A stretch of 8,420 nt of DNA from positions 1 through 8,420 of the forward strand of contig RCNQ01000308.1 in NCBI GenBank assembly GCA_003731675.1, given 5' to 3'. A program made the translations under genes and the position numbers. Position 1 is the stretch's first letter, and each line of letters opens with the position of its first letter. The notes under the pieces were generated by a model. The model did not search any database. It was not told where the DNA came from and worked only from the letters and a program-made list of their open reading frames with translations. The stretch is from Bacteroidetes/Chlorobi group bacterium ChocPot_Mid (GTDB lineage Bacteria > Bacteroidota > Ignavibacteria > Kapaibacteriales > UBA2268). Positions 1 through 7,196 of the stretch are shown piece after piece.

Positions 1-12
1 TTATTAATTGTT

Positions 13-2493
13 TTATTCTACTTTTATAATTGTTATACTGTAATCAAGATCGCCTGCATCCTCTTTATCATTAGTATAAACACTATTATGAAGAATAAGT
101 GTATATGTTAATTTATCACCAGGATCCAAAGAAACTTTCATCCAATATTTATCTTTATACTTAGTATAATTATCTTCACTAATTTCTAAATCAAAAGTTA
201 TTTTTGTGATACGTTTGTTAGAATTATTAGTCCATGTTATTTCTACCTTATAAACACATGCTTCATCATAATTGTAACCATTATAACAATACCAATACCT
301 GCTAACATAACCATAAACATATTCTTCCGGACTGCATTTTTTCTTTATTTGCTCTTCAATTTTATAAGTACTGCCGTCATATTTATAACTTGCTATATCA
401 ATTTGCTCTTTTGCTTTTTTGCAGTTGTTCTGTTGATAATAAATTAAAGCCCTATAATAGTAAATATCTCCTAATTCGGGATCGAGTTTTTCTGCTTGAG
501 CAAAATAACTAAGAGCTGTTGAATAATTATTTAATCGCATTTCAATATGTCCGAGAATAACATACAATCCCGATTTATTTTCAATTTCTTTTGATTTAAG
601 AACTTTTAGCAAGTACTCTCTAGCTTTTTTGTTATCGCCGTTTCGATAATTGAAATAACCTCTATAGTAATTAATGAGATCTTTGTTTTCAAATAAACTG
701 GAGTATTGTGTCAGAGTAATAATACCATCACTAAAATTCTCAGAAACCATAAAAGCATCAACAAGTCCAATTAGACACCGTCTTTTATCATTTTCATAGT
801 CGGAGGTCTTAAAATTATCCAAAGCTAATTTGTATGATTCAATGGCATCGTCAATTTCACCTTTTCCTGCTTGGTTTTTACCTAATGCATAATAAGCATT
901 AGCATAGTTTGGTTCAAGTTCAATAGCTTTTTTGGCATACCAAATACCTTCAGGATATTTTTCAAGTGTACTACATACTTCGCTTAATTTAACCAAAGCA
1001 AAAGGATTTTGATTATTAAATAATTTGTTAGCTGTTTTAATATCTTCATATATTTCTTCTCTTAATTCTTTAGGGTTTTCTACTTCAGAAAAATAGGAAT
1101 TCTTTAATGATAATGCAGCATTTAGTAAGATAGCCCATGGGCTTTCTGGTCTAGCAGATAAATATCTATTATAAACATTTGAAAAAGTAATTGTCGAATT
1201 TAAATCATTTTTTAAATAATTTATTAAGTATTTTTCAAAGTCTGGTTTGATTTCCAAGTATTCTGATAGAAATCTTGCCGATTCTTGAGTAGCAAATTTG
1301 CGTTCATCTTCAGTTTCATTTTCATCTCCACTTTCTATCATAAAAATATTTATAATAACATCGCTATCAGGTGGAAGTGTTTCGAAATATCGATTTCTAA
1401 ATTTCCTACCCCATTTAATTTTTGCTAATTCATCATCTGATTTTCTGGTAAGTTCTGCATTACATTCTTTTATTTCATTATCAATTGAGCCGACTTCTCC
1501 ATAAGTAGATTTTAAAGAACCGAATACTGTATCATATCCAAACTTTGTTATTGTATATTTTATTTCTGTAGGTGATTCGAGACTGTTAATACTCCATTCT
1601 TTAAATCTTGGTGCTATACTATCAAGAACAAAACCATCCTTATCGGTTGTTCTTGAAAAAGGACCTGCTATATTCATACCATTTGATAGAGAGTATTCCA
1701 CAATTGCATTTTTTAGTGGCTTGTTATCCTTGTCAGCTACATAAATCTTATACTTATGATAAAACTCTTTTAAAGTATCACTCCAAGTATATTTTGACTT
1801 CATATTCGATGGGAGGTCAGAACCAAAATCATTTTCATGGGTAATTAAAATTGGCTTACAGTAAGGCGCAGTAATATAATATTCGATTGCGGTATTTATC
1901 TTATGCTTGTTATCTATATATACTGGTGCCGCTTCCACTGAATCAAGAATATAATTTGCATGTGTTTCCTTTAAAGATACTTCTTTGCCATGTTGAAATA
2001 ATTTATATTTTATTAAAACTTCTTTCAAATCAATGTTAACTGGTACAAAAACATTGACCTGATAAACATGATAGATATTCTTCAGGTAACAGATCGCTTC
2101 GACTATTTCTTTGTGAGCAATTTTTGTAAATTTTATATAATCATCACTGCTACCATATATTGATGATAGCTCATCTTGTGATGGATAGTAACCATCTTTA
2201 TTTATTCTATAAAGAAATTTAGAAAAATAGACATCCCATATCTGATCACCCTCCCTTTTCGGTATATCTAATTCAGTTAGAAATATTCCTTGATTGTCTG
2301 ATGAATCAGTATCCACCTTCAATGTCTTTTCATAAGAAACCATGTGTTGATATTTATATTGGTAGTTTATTTCAGCACCTTGTATTGGTTTCCCGTCCTT
2401 GTCAATAACCTTAAGCTTGTATGTATGCGTAGCAGTTGAACTACAGCTGATTAATATTGCTAAAATGAAAATATAATATAGTATAGTCTTCAT
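13..2493 (-). CDS. TPR-repeat lipoprotein with two Ig/CarboxypepD-like domains (826 aa)
   Basis: Predicted envelope lipoprotein of unknown specific function. The start at 2493 is chosen because it gives a clean lipoprotein signal peptide (MKTILYYIFILAILISC, lipid-acceptor Cys17), has AAGG about 9 bases upstream, and avoids overlap with the preceding gene; an in-frame ATG at 2547 would add an unlikely 18-residue leader. Residues about 24-75 (KLKVIDKDGKPIQGAEINY) and 247-292 (YKIYVADKDNKPLKNAIVEY) look like two copies of a carboxypeptidase-regulatory/Big-like beta domain. Residues about 495-705 form five or six TPR-like helical pairs, the clearest being ANAYYALGKNQAGKGEIDDA at 531-550. A Tyr- and Cys-rich beta-like segment follows at about 725-826. 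TPRs usually mediate protein-protein contact, so a scaffold role is plausible. It is the last gene of the minus-strand operon seen here, 16 bases after the PUR gene. The domain calls are by eye. Confidence 0.85.
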   Translation of the reverse strand: MKTILYYIFILAILISCSSTATHTYKLKVIDKDGKPIQGAEINYQYKYQHMVSYEKTLKVDTDSSDNQGIFLTELDIPKREGDQIWDVYFSKFLYRINKDGYYPSQDELSSIYGSSDDYIKFTKIAHKEIVEAICYLKNIYHVYQVNVFVPVNIDLKEVLIKYKLFQHGKEVSLKETHANYILDSVEAAPVYIDNKHKINTAIEYYITAPYCKPILITHENDFGSDLPSNMKSKYTWSDTLKEFYHKYKIYVADKDNKPLKNAIVEYSLSNGMNIAGPFSRTTDKDGFVLDSIAPRFKEWSINSLESPTEIKYTITKFGYDTVFGSLKSTYGEVGSIDNEIKECNAELTRKSDDELAKIKWGRKFRNRYFETLPPDSDVIINIFMIESGDENETEDERKFATQESARFLSEYLEIKPDFEKYLINYLKNDLNSTITFSNVYNRYLSARPESPWAILLNAALSLKNSYFSEVENPKELREEIYEDIKTANKLFNNQNPFALVKLSEVCSTLEKYPEGIWYAKKAIELEPNYANAYYALGKNQAGKGEIDDAIESYKLALDNFKTSDYENDKRRCLIGLVDAFMVSENFSDGIITLTQYSSLFENKDLINYYRGYFNYRNGDNKKAREYLLKVLKSKEIENKSGLYVILGHIEMRLNNYSTALSYFAQAEKLDPELGDIYYYRALIYYQQNNCKKAKEQIDIASYKYDGSTYKIEEQIKKKCSPEEYVYGYVSRYWYCYNGYNYDEACVYKVEITWTNNSNKRITKITFDLEISEDNYTKYKDKYWMKVSLDPGDKLTYTLILHNSVYTNDKEDAGDLDYSITIIKVE

Positions 2494-2509
2494 TTTTTTA
2501 TACCTTGAG

Positions 2510-2728
2510 TTATGCAAAATATTTTTCGAATATCTGTAGTATTTCATTTTTGAAATGCTTCATATCCTCACTAAATATCATGATATTATGTCTTTCGAAT
2601 GTGCCATCGTCGTTTCTCTTACTTTCTGTTATCTCAAGATATAGCTTATCGTTGATAGCTTTTTTAACATCAAAAAAATAAGTGCGACGACCTGCACGCT
2701 CTTTACTCTTGTAAATTTCTTCGTTCAT
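2510..2728 (-). CDS. PUR-family (DUF3276) DNA/RNA-binding protein
   Basis: A 72-residue protein with one PUR-like repeat. The block RAGRRTYFFDVK (residues 11-22), then LYLEITESKRNDDGTFERHN and a C-terminal helix (EDMKHFKNEILQIFEKYF), matches the DUF3276/PUR family common in Bacteroidota and related to spirochaete PUR proteins. Family members bind single-stranded nucleic acid, often as dimers formed from single repeats. There is no signal peptide, so it should be cytoplasmic, unlike all its operon neighbours. The start has a good Shine-Dalgarno sequence (GAGG, 6 bases before ATG). The gene lies 46 bases after the small lipoprotein gene and 16 bases before the TPR lipoprotein. It may act on RNA or DNA as a regulator of the module, or simply be a housekeeping gene caught in the operon; the sequence does not decide. 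Confidence 0.85.
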   Translation of the reverse strand: MNEEIYKSKERAGRRTYFFDVKKAINDKLYLEITESKRNDDGTFERHNIMIFSEDMKHFKNEILQIFEKYFA

Positions 2729-2774
2729 AATTACCTCAATAATTTATAATACAAATAGTTAAATTATACAATCT

Positions 2775-3149
2775 TCATAGCAAAGCAAAAATAATTAAAG
2801 ATGAAGCAATACCAGCAATTATTGAAAACCATAATGGAGAAGATGCATTAGGTTTATCATAGATTTCATAAGCTACTCTATGAGATGCCATACAAATTTC
2901 ACAATTTTGCTTTAGGTCAGCGTACAATTGCTGTTCTTCGATGCTTAAAGAGTTTAAATCACTATTTACTTTCTTTTCCATTCTAAGAAGGATCGGATCT
3001 TCACATGCAGAACATGTATTTTTAAAATCTGCTTCTACATATTTATCGATATATTTCGGATTATAATAATGTTTTTGAGCATATGGTGTACTGCATGATG
3101 CAAATAAAAGACCAACAAGTAGGAATACGTAGTATATTAATTTTTTCAT
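2775..3149 (-). CDS. Small lipoprotein with two CxxC motifs and C-terminal membrane segment
   Basis: Unrecognised 124-residue protein. Residues 1-19 form a lipoprotein signal peptide ending in the lipobox FASC (Cys19). The mature part has two CxxC pairs, C46-S-A-C49 and C83-E-I-C86, about 37 residues apart, with His90 close to the second. Such a pattern can bind a metal (zinc-ribbon-like) or form disulfides; there is no CxxCH haem site. The last 20 or so residues (LWFSIIAGIASSLIIFALL) are strongly hydrophobic and end at the C terminus, so the protein may be anchored both by lipid and by a tail segment. The ribosome-binding site is weak (GGAT). It sits 26 bases after the secreted-protein gene in the envelope operon. 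Function unknown; confidence applies to it being a real exported protein. Confidence 0.75.
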   Translation of the reverse strand: MKKLIYYVFLLVGLLFASCSTPYAQKHYYNPKYIDKYVEADFKNTCSACEDPILLRMEKKVNSDLNSLSIEEQQLYADLKQNCEICMASHRVAYEIYDKPNASSPLWFSIIAGIASSLIIFALL

Positions 3150-3175
3150 AACATATCCGATTTAATTAAAAATAA

Positions 3176-3538
3176 TTATAAAATAGTTGGAACTAAAATC
3201 AAGTCTAATTGAATAATATTATTTCCTGAAATACCAACGGTTCCATACTCAGGTTTAATACCATTATAAACTTCTTCAATATCATAACATTGTTTATTCT
3301 TTCCGAAATACAATTTTCCTTTTATATATCCATGACCAGTATAACTAAGAATAGCTTCATCTCCATAAGAATACTCATGGCAGTATCTGGTTTTAACATA
3401 GATACTCGAATTATTGATTTGATATAAATCCTGAGCAATACGTTTTACTCTTACGGAATAATCAGTAGCTTCTGATGAGTAGAACAGAGCAAATGTCAGG
3501 AAGAAAGTTAAAGTTAGAATGTATGTCGATTTTTTCAT
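3176..3538 (-). CDS. Small secreted protein, unknown function
   Basis: A 120-residue protein with a classic Sec signal peptide: MKKS, a hydrophobic stretch to about residue 20, and a likely cleavage after Ala24 (SSEA). There is no lipobox, so the product should be soluble in the periplasm or released. The mature part is about 96 residues, with a central block around IYVKTRYCHEYSYGDEAILS and a second conserved-looking block LYFGKNKQCYDIEEVY. Cys53 and Cys84, the only two cysteines, could form one disulfide. Predicted secondary structure by eye is all beta. It begins 12 bases after the HtrA-like protease gene and is almost certainly co-transcribed with it. I do not assign a function; a substrate, inhibitor or partner of the adjacent protease is a possibility resting only on position. 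Confidence 0.75.
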   Translation of the reverse strand: MKKSTYILTLTFFLTFALFYSSEATDYSVRVKRIAQDLYQINNSSIYVKTRYCHEYSYGDEAILSYTGHGYIKGKLYFGKNKQCYDIEEVYNGIKPEYGTVGISGNNIIQLDLILVPTIL

Positions 3539-3550
3539 TTTTCTATCTTT

Positions 3551-4189
3551 CTATTCGTTATACAATATTTTATTATAATCTAAAAGAAATCTGATTGACT
3601 TTGCACAAACGGCAACATTAAGATTTTGAGTATTAGTAAGAGTAAAAGTTGGAATCCCAACAAGTTCACCATTGATATTTACAAGAGCACCTCCACTGTT
3701 GCCGGGATTAATACTTGCTGAAGTGAAAACAAAAGGAGTTGTATATTTGCTTATTATCCCTTTGGTAACATATCCTTCCAAACCGAAAGGATTACCAATA
3801 CAAACGACATCATCACCGATGAATATACTATCCGGATCGATTATAGTAATCGGCATTTCTTTTTCAAGAGTCTTAGTCTTTATAATAGCCAAATCTAAAT
3901 CTTCATCAATATCAACTATTCTCTTAACAGTAAATTCATCCTTACTATTTGTTTTGATTTTAATCCGCTCCGGATACTCATAAGAATCTGCTATTACGTG
4001 AAAATTTGTTATAATATAACCTTGTGAGTTTATAATTACTCCACTCCCTTGTCCTTCATCTGTTTCAATTTTGACAACTGAAGGCATAACCAATTGCAAT
4101 AATTTCCTGATTTCCTGAGAATGAATATAATTTTCAGGTATAAGAAGCAACATCAAGTAAAAAACGATTATTGGCTTACTATTTCTCAT
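3551..4189 (-). CDS. HtrA/DegP-type exported serine protease lacking a PDZ domain
   Basis: Trypsin-like (S1C) peptidase of 212 residues, expected to cleave proteins in the periplasm. The catalytic triad is visible: His64 in IITNFHVIA, Asp99 in DEDLDLAII, and Ser165 in INPGNSGGAL. The strand EGQGSGVIINSQGYIITNFH and the segment CIGNPFGLEGYVTKGIIS are typical of the HtrA core. An N-terminal hydrophobic segment (residues 6-18) with likely cleavage near Ser24 gives export. The protein ends about 45 residues after the catalytic Ser, so it has no PDZ domain; full HtrA/DegP proteins carry one or two and are about 350-500 residues. All triad residues are present, so activity is likely. The first 11 bases overlap the end of the VWA-OmpA gene, which suggests translational coupling. 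Its substrate is unknown; the co-encoded small secreted and lipoproteins are candidates. Confidence 0.9.
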   Translation of the reverse strand: MRNSKPIIVFYLMLLLIPENYIHSQEIRKLLQLVMPSVVKIETDEGQGSGVIINSQGYIITNFHVIADSYEYPERIKIKTNSKDEFTVKRIVDIDEDLDLAIIKTKTLEKEMPITIIDPDSIFIGDDVVCIGNPFGLEGYVTKGIISKYTTPFVFTSASINPGNSGGALVNINGELVGIPTFTLTNTQNLNVAVCAKSIRFLLDYNKILYNE

Positions 4190-5873
4190 AAATCACTAAT
4201 TCCACTCTTCTATTTTCATTAGCTTGCCATTGATAGTTTTCGACTGTATGAATAGGTTGTTTTTTCCCCATACCTATGACCTCAATTCTTGTCTTATTAA
4301 TCCCATTTTCTACAAATACTGAGGCAACTTTTTGAGCTCTTTTTAATGAAAGCATTTTATTAATACCATCAGGTCCTGTTAAATCTGTATGTCCTATGAC
4401 TTTTATTTTATAAGAACTATTAGTATTAAGGTATTTAACAAAAAGTTTAACAACCTCCTTATATTCAGGTTTTAGAGTTGCATCATTGAAATCAAAAAAA
4501 GCAACAACTTGTGTTTGTGTACCAGGTTCTACAGGAAAATCAAATTTTTCACCAATATAAGTTGTTCCTTTGACAAAAGAATCGCTACCATCAAGGTTAC
4601 TACCATTTATTACTATTTCGTGATATCCATCTTTTTGCATCGGTTTATAGGAAATAAGGTAATAATTCTGAAAGACTCTGGGAAGCTCAGAATAGATTTG
4701 TTCAATTTCTTTTCCATTATTTGCCCAATAAAAAGCACCATCTCCAAGTACTGCCATTTTTTCCAATACTTTTTGGTTAGCATAGCCAAAACCAATCGTA
4801 TAAATTTTCGTATTAAAATCTCTTGCATTGTATATGAGTTCCGAAGCTCTAGCTGCATATTCTGAATTATTCAGCAATGATAACCATAAAGAAGCATTTT
4901 CCATTCCATCAGTAAAAAGAATAAGGTATTTATTATTTTTTACTGAATTTAATGTTTTGAGTCCAAAATCACCAGCAGCATATAATGCAGTAGCCCCACC
5001 AAATCTTTTTAGTCCATCATATTGAATTCGATTTCTAATTTCGTTCTCATCACTTGTTAGGGGAACTTCGGTAAAGACTCTATGGTCAAACTTTACAACT
5101 GATAGTTTATCATCTAATCTTTTTTTCGAAATGAACTCTTTTGTTGAGTTTTCCAATGCTTTAATAGGTTCACCATTTTCGCCGTACATTGAACCACTAT
5201 GGTCTAAAACTAAAGAAAAATTGCACGGTTCAACAAATTGATTATGAAACTCAATAACTGAAAAGTCATCAATTACTTTTTTTTCTTGCTCTACATTTTC
5301 TATGATTTTTTTGAAAAACTGCTTTTGTGTTTGGATGTCCCCATAAGGTGGTGCAAGGTTGGAGACGAAGTTTCCTTTTTCATCTTGCACAATTACTTTA
5401 ATGAATATTGAATCAGGATAATGTGTTCTGTCGAAACTAAGTATCCTGTAAACAAGCTTTGAATCAGAAAGAACATTTTTAATATTCTTTAATCCAGCTA
5501 AATATTTAGATGCACTTTCGTTTGCTTCTTCTTTCACTACAGGTTTGTTAATTTGGGGCAAACGAGGTTCGACATTAATATTAATCGATTTTATTTCCTT
5601 AGATGACTTGTTAACTGCTGTTAAATTATATTCTGTAGATGATTGTGGCTTAACAATTTTTTTATTTTGTAATTGTTGACCCAAATAAATATACTGTTGG
5701 GCAGTTTCATCATATACAGAAATAGTATCTGCGTTTTTAACAATCCACCATAATTCTGATGTCTCACCTTCTTTAATGTTAGGTTGATTAGTATTAAATT
5801 CAATGATTTGAACTGGTTGCGCACAAGATAAAAGGAACAACGTAAAACAAAGGTAAAAATATAATTTTATCAT
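4179..5873 (-). CDS. OmpA-family lipoprotein with Ig-like and VWA domains
   Basis: A 564-residue lipoprotein likely to tether the envelope to peptidoglycan while presenting a VWA adhesion/sensor domain. The start at 5873 has a strong Shine-Dalgarno (AGGAG, 6 bases upstream) and gives a signal peptide ending in LLSC (Cys17); a longer in-frame ATG at 6026 would add 51 residues and overlap the divergent gene. Domains: an Ig-like domain at about 22-101 (INxxEGETSELWW pattern); a VWA domain at about 217-400 with an intact MIDAS (D224-H-S226-G-S228, Thr295 in GGATALY, Asp322 in LFTDGMEN); and an OmpA C-terminal domain at about 455-562 with the peptidoglycan-binding residues Asp497 (GHTD) and Arg512 (SLKRAQ) and the closing NRRVEL motif. 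It is the first gene of the minus-strand operon and overlaps the protease gene by 11 bases. Confidence 0.92.
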   Translation of the reverse strand: MIKLYFYLCFTLFLLSCAQPVQIIEFNTNQPNIKEGETSELWWIVKNADTISVYDETAQQYIYLGQQLQNKKIVKPQSSTEYNLTAVNKSSKEIKSININVEPRLPQINKPVVKEEANESASKYLAGLKNIKNVLSDSKLVYRILSFDRTHYPDSIFIKVIVQDEKGNFVSNLAPPYGDIQTQKQFFKKIIENVEQEKKVIDDFSVIEFHNQFVEPCNFSLVLDHSGSMYGENGEPIKALENSTKEFISKKRLDDKLSVVKFDHRVFTEVPLTSDENEIRNRIQYDGLKRFGGATALYAAGDFGLKTLNSVKNNKYLILFTDGMENASLWLSLLNNSEYAARASELIYNARDFNTKIYTIGFGYANQKVLEKMAVLGDGAFYWANNGKEIEQIYSELPRVFQNYYLISYKPMQKDGYHEIVINGSNLDGSDSFVKGTTYIGEKFDFPVEPGTQTQVVAFFDFNDATLKPEYKEVVKLFVKYLNTNSSYKIKVIGHTDLTGPDGINKMLSLKRAQKVASVFVENGINKTRIEVIGMGKKQPIHTVENYQWQANENRRVELVIYEK

Positions 5874-5921
5874 ATCTACTCCTATTTTTATTAATAAATA
5901 AAAAAAATATTTGTTTATAAT

Positions 5922-5948
5922 CAAACTTATTTGCATTTTGCAAATATA
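5922..5948 (-). promoter_or_regulatory. Candidate Bacteroidota-type -7 elements for the envelope operon
   Basis: On the minus strand, TATATTTG (5948-5941) and TAAGTTTG (5929-5922) each match the Bacteroidota -7 consensus TAnnTTTG, 50-75 bases upstream of the VWA-OmpA start. No convincing -33 TTTG is present at the right spacing for either, so the promoter call is tentative. On the plus strand only a degenerate TATAAATTG (5945-5953) could serve the WYL gene. Confidence 0.35.
5928..5946. promoter_or_regulatory. Perfect inverted repeat, candidate operator
   Basis: TATTTGCA, a TTT spacer, then TGCAAATA: 8-bp arms with no mismatch, centred in the 123-base region between the divergent VWA-OmpA operon and the WYL regulator gene. 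Its right arm overlaps a candidate TAnnTTTG element for the minus-strand operon. The position and symmetry suit a dimeric repressor or activator, most simply the adjacent WYL regulator. Binding is inferred, not shown. Confidence 0.5.
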
Positions 5949-5996
5949 AATTGTTAGACGACACGATGTGTCTTCTGGAAAAAAAATAAGATAATT

Positions 5997-7004
5997 ATGA
6001 AAAAAGATAATAGACAATCGGAACAAGCGAAAAGAATGCTTCTCGAATACAATGAATTTCTTAAGGGAAGAATTTTGACAGTAAAGGATTTAAAGGAAAA
6101 AGTTGAAGATAAGTTAGATATAGTCGTAACCGAAAGGAGCATTCAAAGAGATTTAAGAGTCTTGCAGGAGTGTATTCCTTTACTTGAACAATGGAAAGAA
6201 GGCAAACAGGTATTATGGAGTCTATCGAGTAACTATGTTAAACCCAATAACTTACCCAGAATAGAATCAAATGAGTTATTCTCGATGCATATTCTTAAAG
6301 CTCATTTGAGATGCTTCAAGGGTACAATTGTTGAAAAGGAAGCCGATGAACTTGAGAAGAAATTAGAAAAATTAGCTTCGGGTGATGTGTTTTATAAAGA
6401 ATGTTTATTTTGGGATCAAAACTTTGGAACTTATGACTATTCAAAACATAATAGCTTAATAGAAGAAGTAATAGGAAATATTGTCAATAAGGAATGGGTA
6501 CATATTAGATATTATAGTGTTAAGCAAGATACTGAAAAGCATTATGACTGTTTTTTTGAGGGTCTATTTACATTCAATGGTATTATCTATGTAGTTACAT
6601 ACTTTCCATATTATGGCAAACATGAAGCTTTACAATTGCATGGTATAAAACAGATAGAAAAATCGAATAACATTTACGAACTACCTGAGTTTGATTTTGA
6701 TGAGTTTACGGAAAGGAGATTTGGAGTTTACTCAAGTAAACCTATGACAATTAGACTAAAAATAAAGAAAAAATTTATTGGTTACTTTTCGGGTAGAAAA
6801 TGGCACAAAACACAAAGGACCAGCTATGACAGAAACGGAAATCTAATAATTGAAATGACCGTACCAATAGGAATGGATTTAGTGTCATGGATAATTGGAT
6901 GGAATGAAGCAATAAAAGTAATAAAGCCAAAATCATTAAAAGATAAAGTTATTAGTAAAATGAAGCTCGGATTAATGCAATATGGGAAGTGTAAAGAAGC
7001 ATAA
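5997..7004 (+). CDS. HTH-WYL domain transcriptional regulator
   Basis: A 335-residue transcription factor. The N terminus (residues about 8-78) is a winged helix-turn-helix with recognition helix TERSIQRDLRVLQE (45-58), as in DeoR/HTH_11-type WYL proteins. A helical linker follows (about 90-150). The WYL domain spans about 155-225, with WVHIRYY, then FNGIIYVV at the usual WYL-triad position and HGIKQIE closing it. The C-terminal extension (WCX) starts at RRFGVYSSKPMTIRLKI (240-256). WYL domains bind small ligands or nucleic acids, and these regulators often control defence, stress or mobile-element genes. The length is normal and the gene intact. The start at 5997 has only a weak upstream GGA. 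It is transcribed away from the envelope operon and is the obvious candidate regulator for it through the palindrome at 5928-5946. Confidence 0.9.
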   Translation: MKKDNRQSEQAKRMLLEYNEFLKGRILTVKDLKEKVEDKLDIVVTERSIQRDLRVLQECIPLLEQWKEGKQVLWSLSSNYVKPNNLPRIESNELFSMHILKAHLRCFKGTIVEKEADELEKKLEKLASGDVFYKECLFWDQNFGTYDYSKHNSLIEEVIGNIVNKEWVHIRYYSVKQDTEKHYDCFFEGLFTFNGIIYVVTYFPYYGKHEALQLHGIKQIEKSNNIYELPEFDFDEFTERRFGVYSSKPMTIRLKIKKKFIGYFSGRKWHKTQRTSYDRNGNLIIEMTVPIGMDLVSWIIGWNEAIKVIKPKSLKDKVISKMKLGLMQYGKCKEA

Positions 7005-7067
7005 TGGGAATATAAGACAATGTACTTTCAACTCTTATTTTTATTTATTTACATTTTTATTTAAAAC

Positions 7068-7085
7068 GTTATACTTAAGTTATAC
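7068..7085. repeat. Short direct repeat GTTATAC x2
   Basis: GTTATAC occurs at 7068-7074 and again at 7079-7085, a period of 11 bases (about one helical turn), separated by TTAA. The copies lie in the 192-base AT-rich gap between the WYL gene and the IS3 orfA. They could be a binding site, but short repeats are common in AT-rich DNA. Nothing else was recognised in this gap apart from the orfA ribosome-binding site (AAAGGG, 7184-7189); the left inverted repeat of the insertion element could not be located. Confidence 0.25.
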
Positions 7086-7196
7086 CTTTATCCACTTATT
7101 GAGATCTGTTTTACTTCAAAATAAATCATACCAAAATGGCATAAAAATGTATAGATAGTTTTCGATAACAGATTACAAACAAGAAAGGGTAATTAG

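Noticed and set aside
2775..3149. Cytochrome c-type haem binding by the CxxC motifs
   Set aside because: Neither CxxC is followed directly by His (CSACE and CEICM), so the haem-attachment motif CxxCH is absent.
3672..3983. Plus-strand open frame opposite the protease gene, and similar ones opposite the TPR and VWA genes (1298-1504, 1608-1844, 4509-4865, 4828-5025)
   Set aside because: All are antisense shadows of well-supported genes, with no domain similarity and no translation signals.
13..5873. Assignment to a known VWA/trypsin/TPR conflict or defence system
   Set aside because: Those systems are cytoplasmic and include NTPases or effector domains; here the products carry export signals and no NTPase or nuclease motif was found.
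5874..6026. Longer VWA-OmpA protein starting at 6026
   Set aside because: It would overlap the divergent WYL gene, bury the palindrome and place the lipoprotein signal 51 residues inside the chain; the start at 5873 has a strong Shine-Dalgarno and a correct lipobox.
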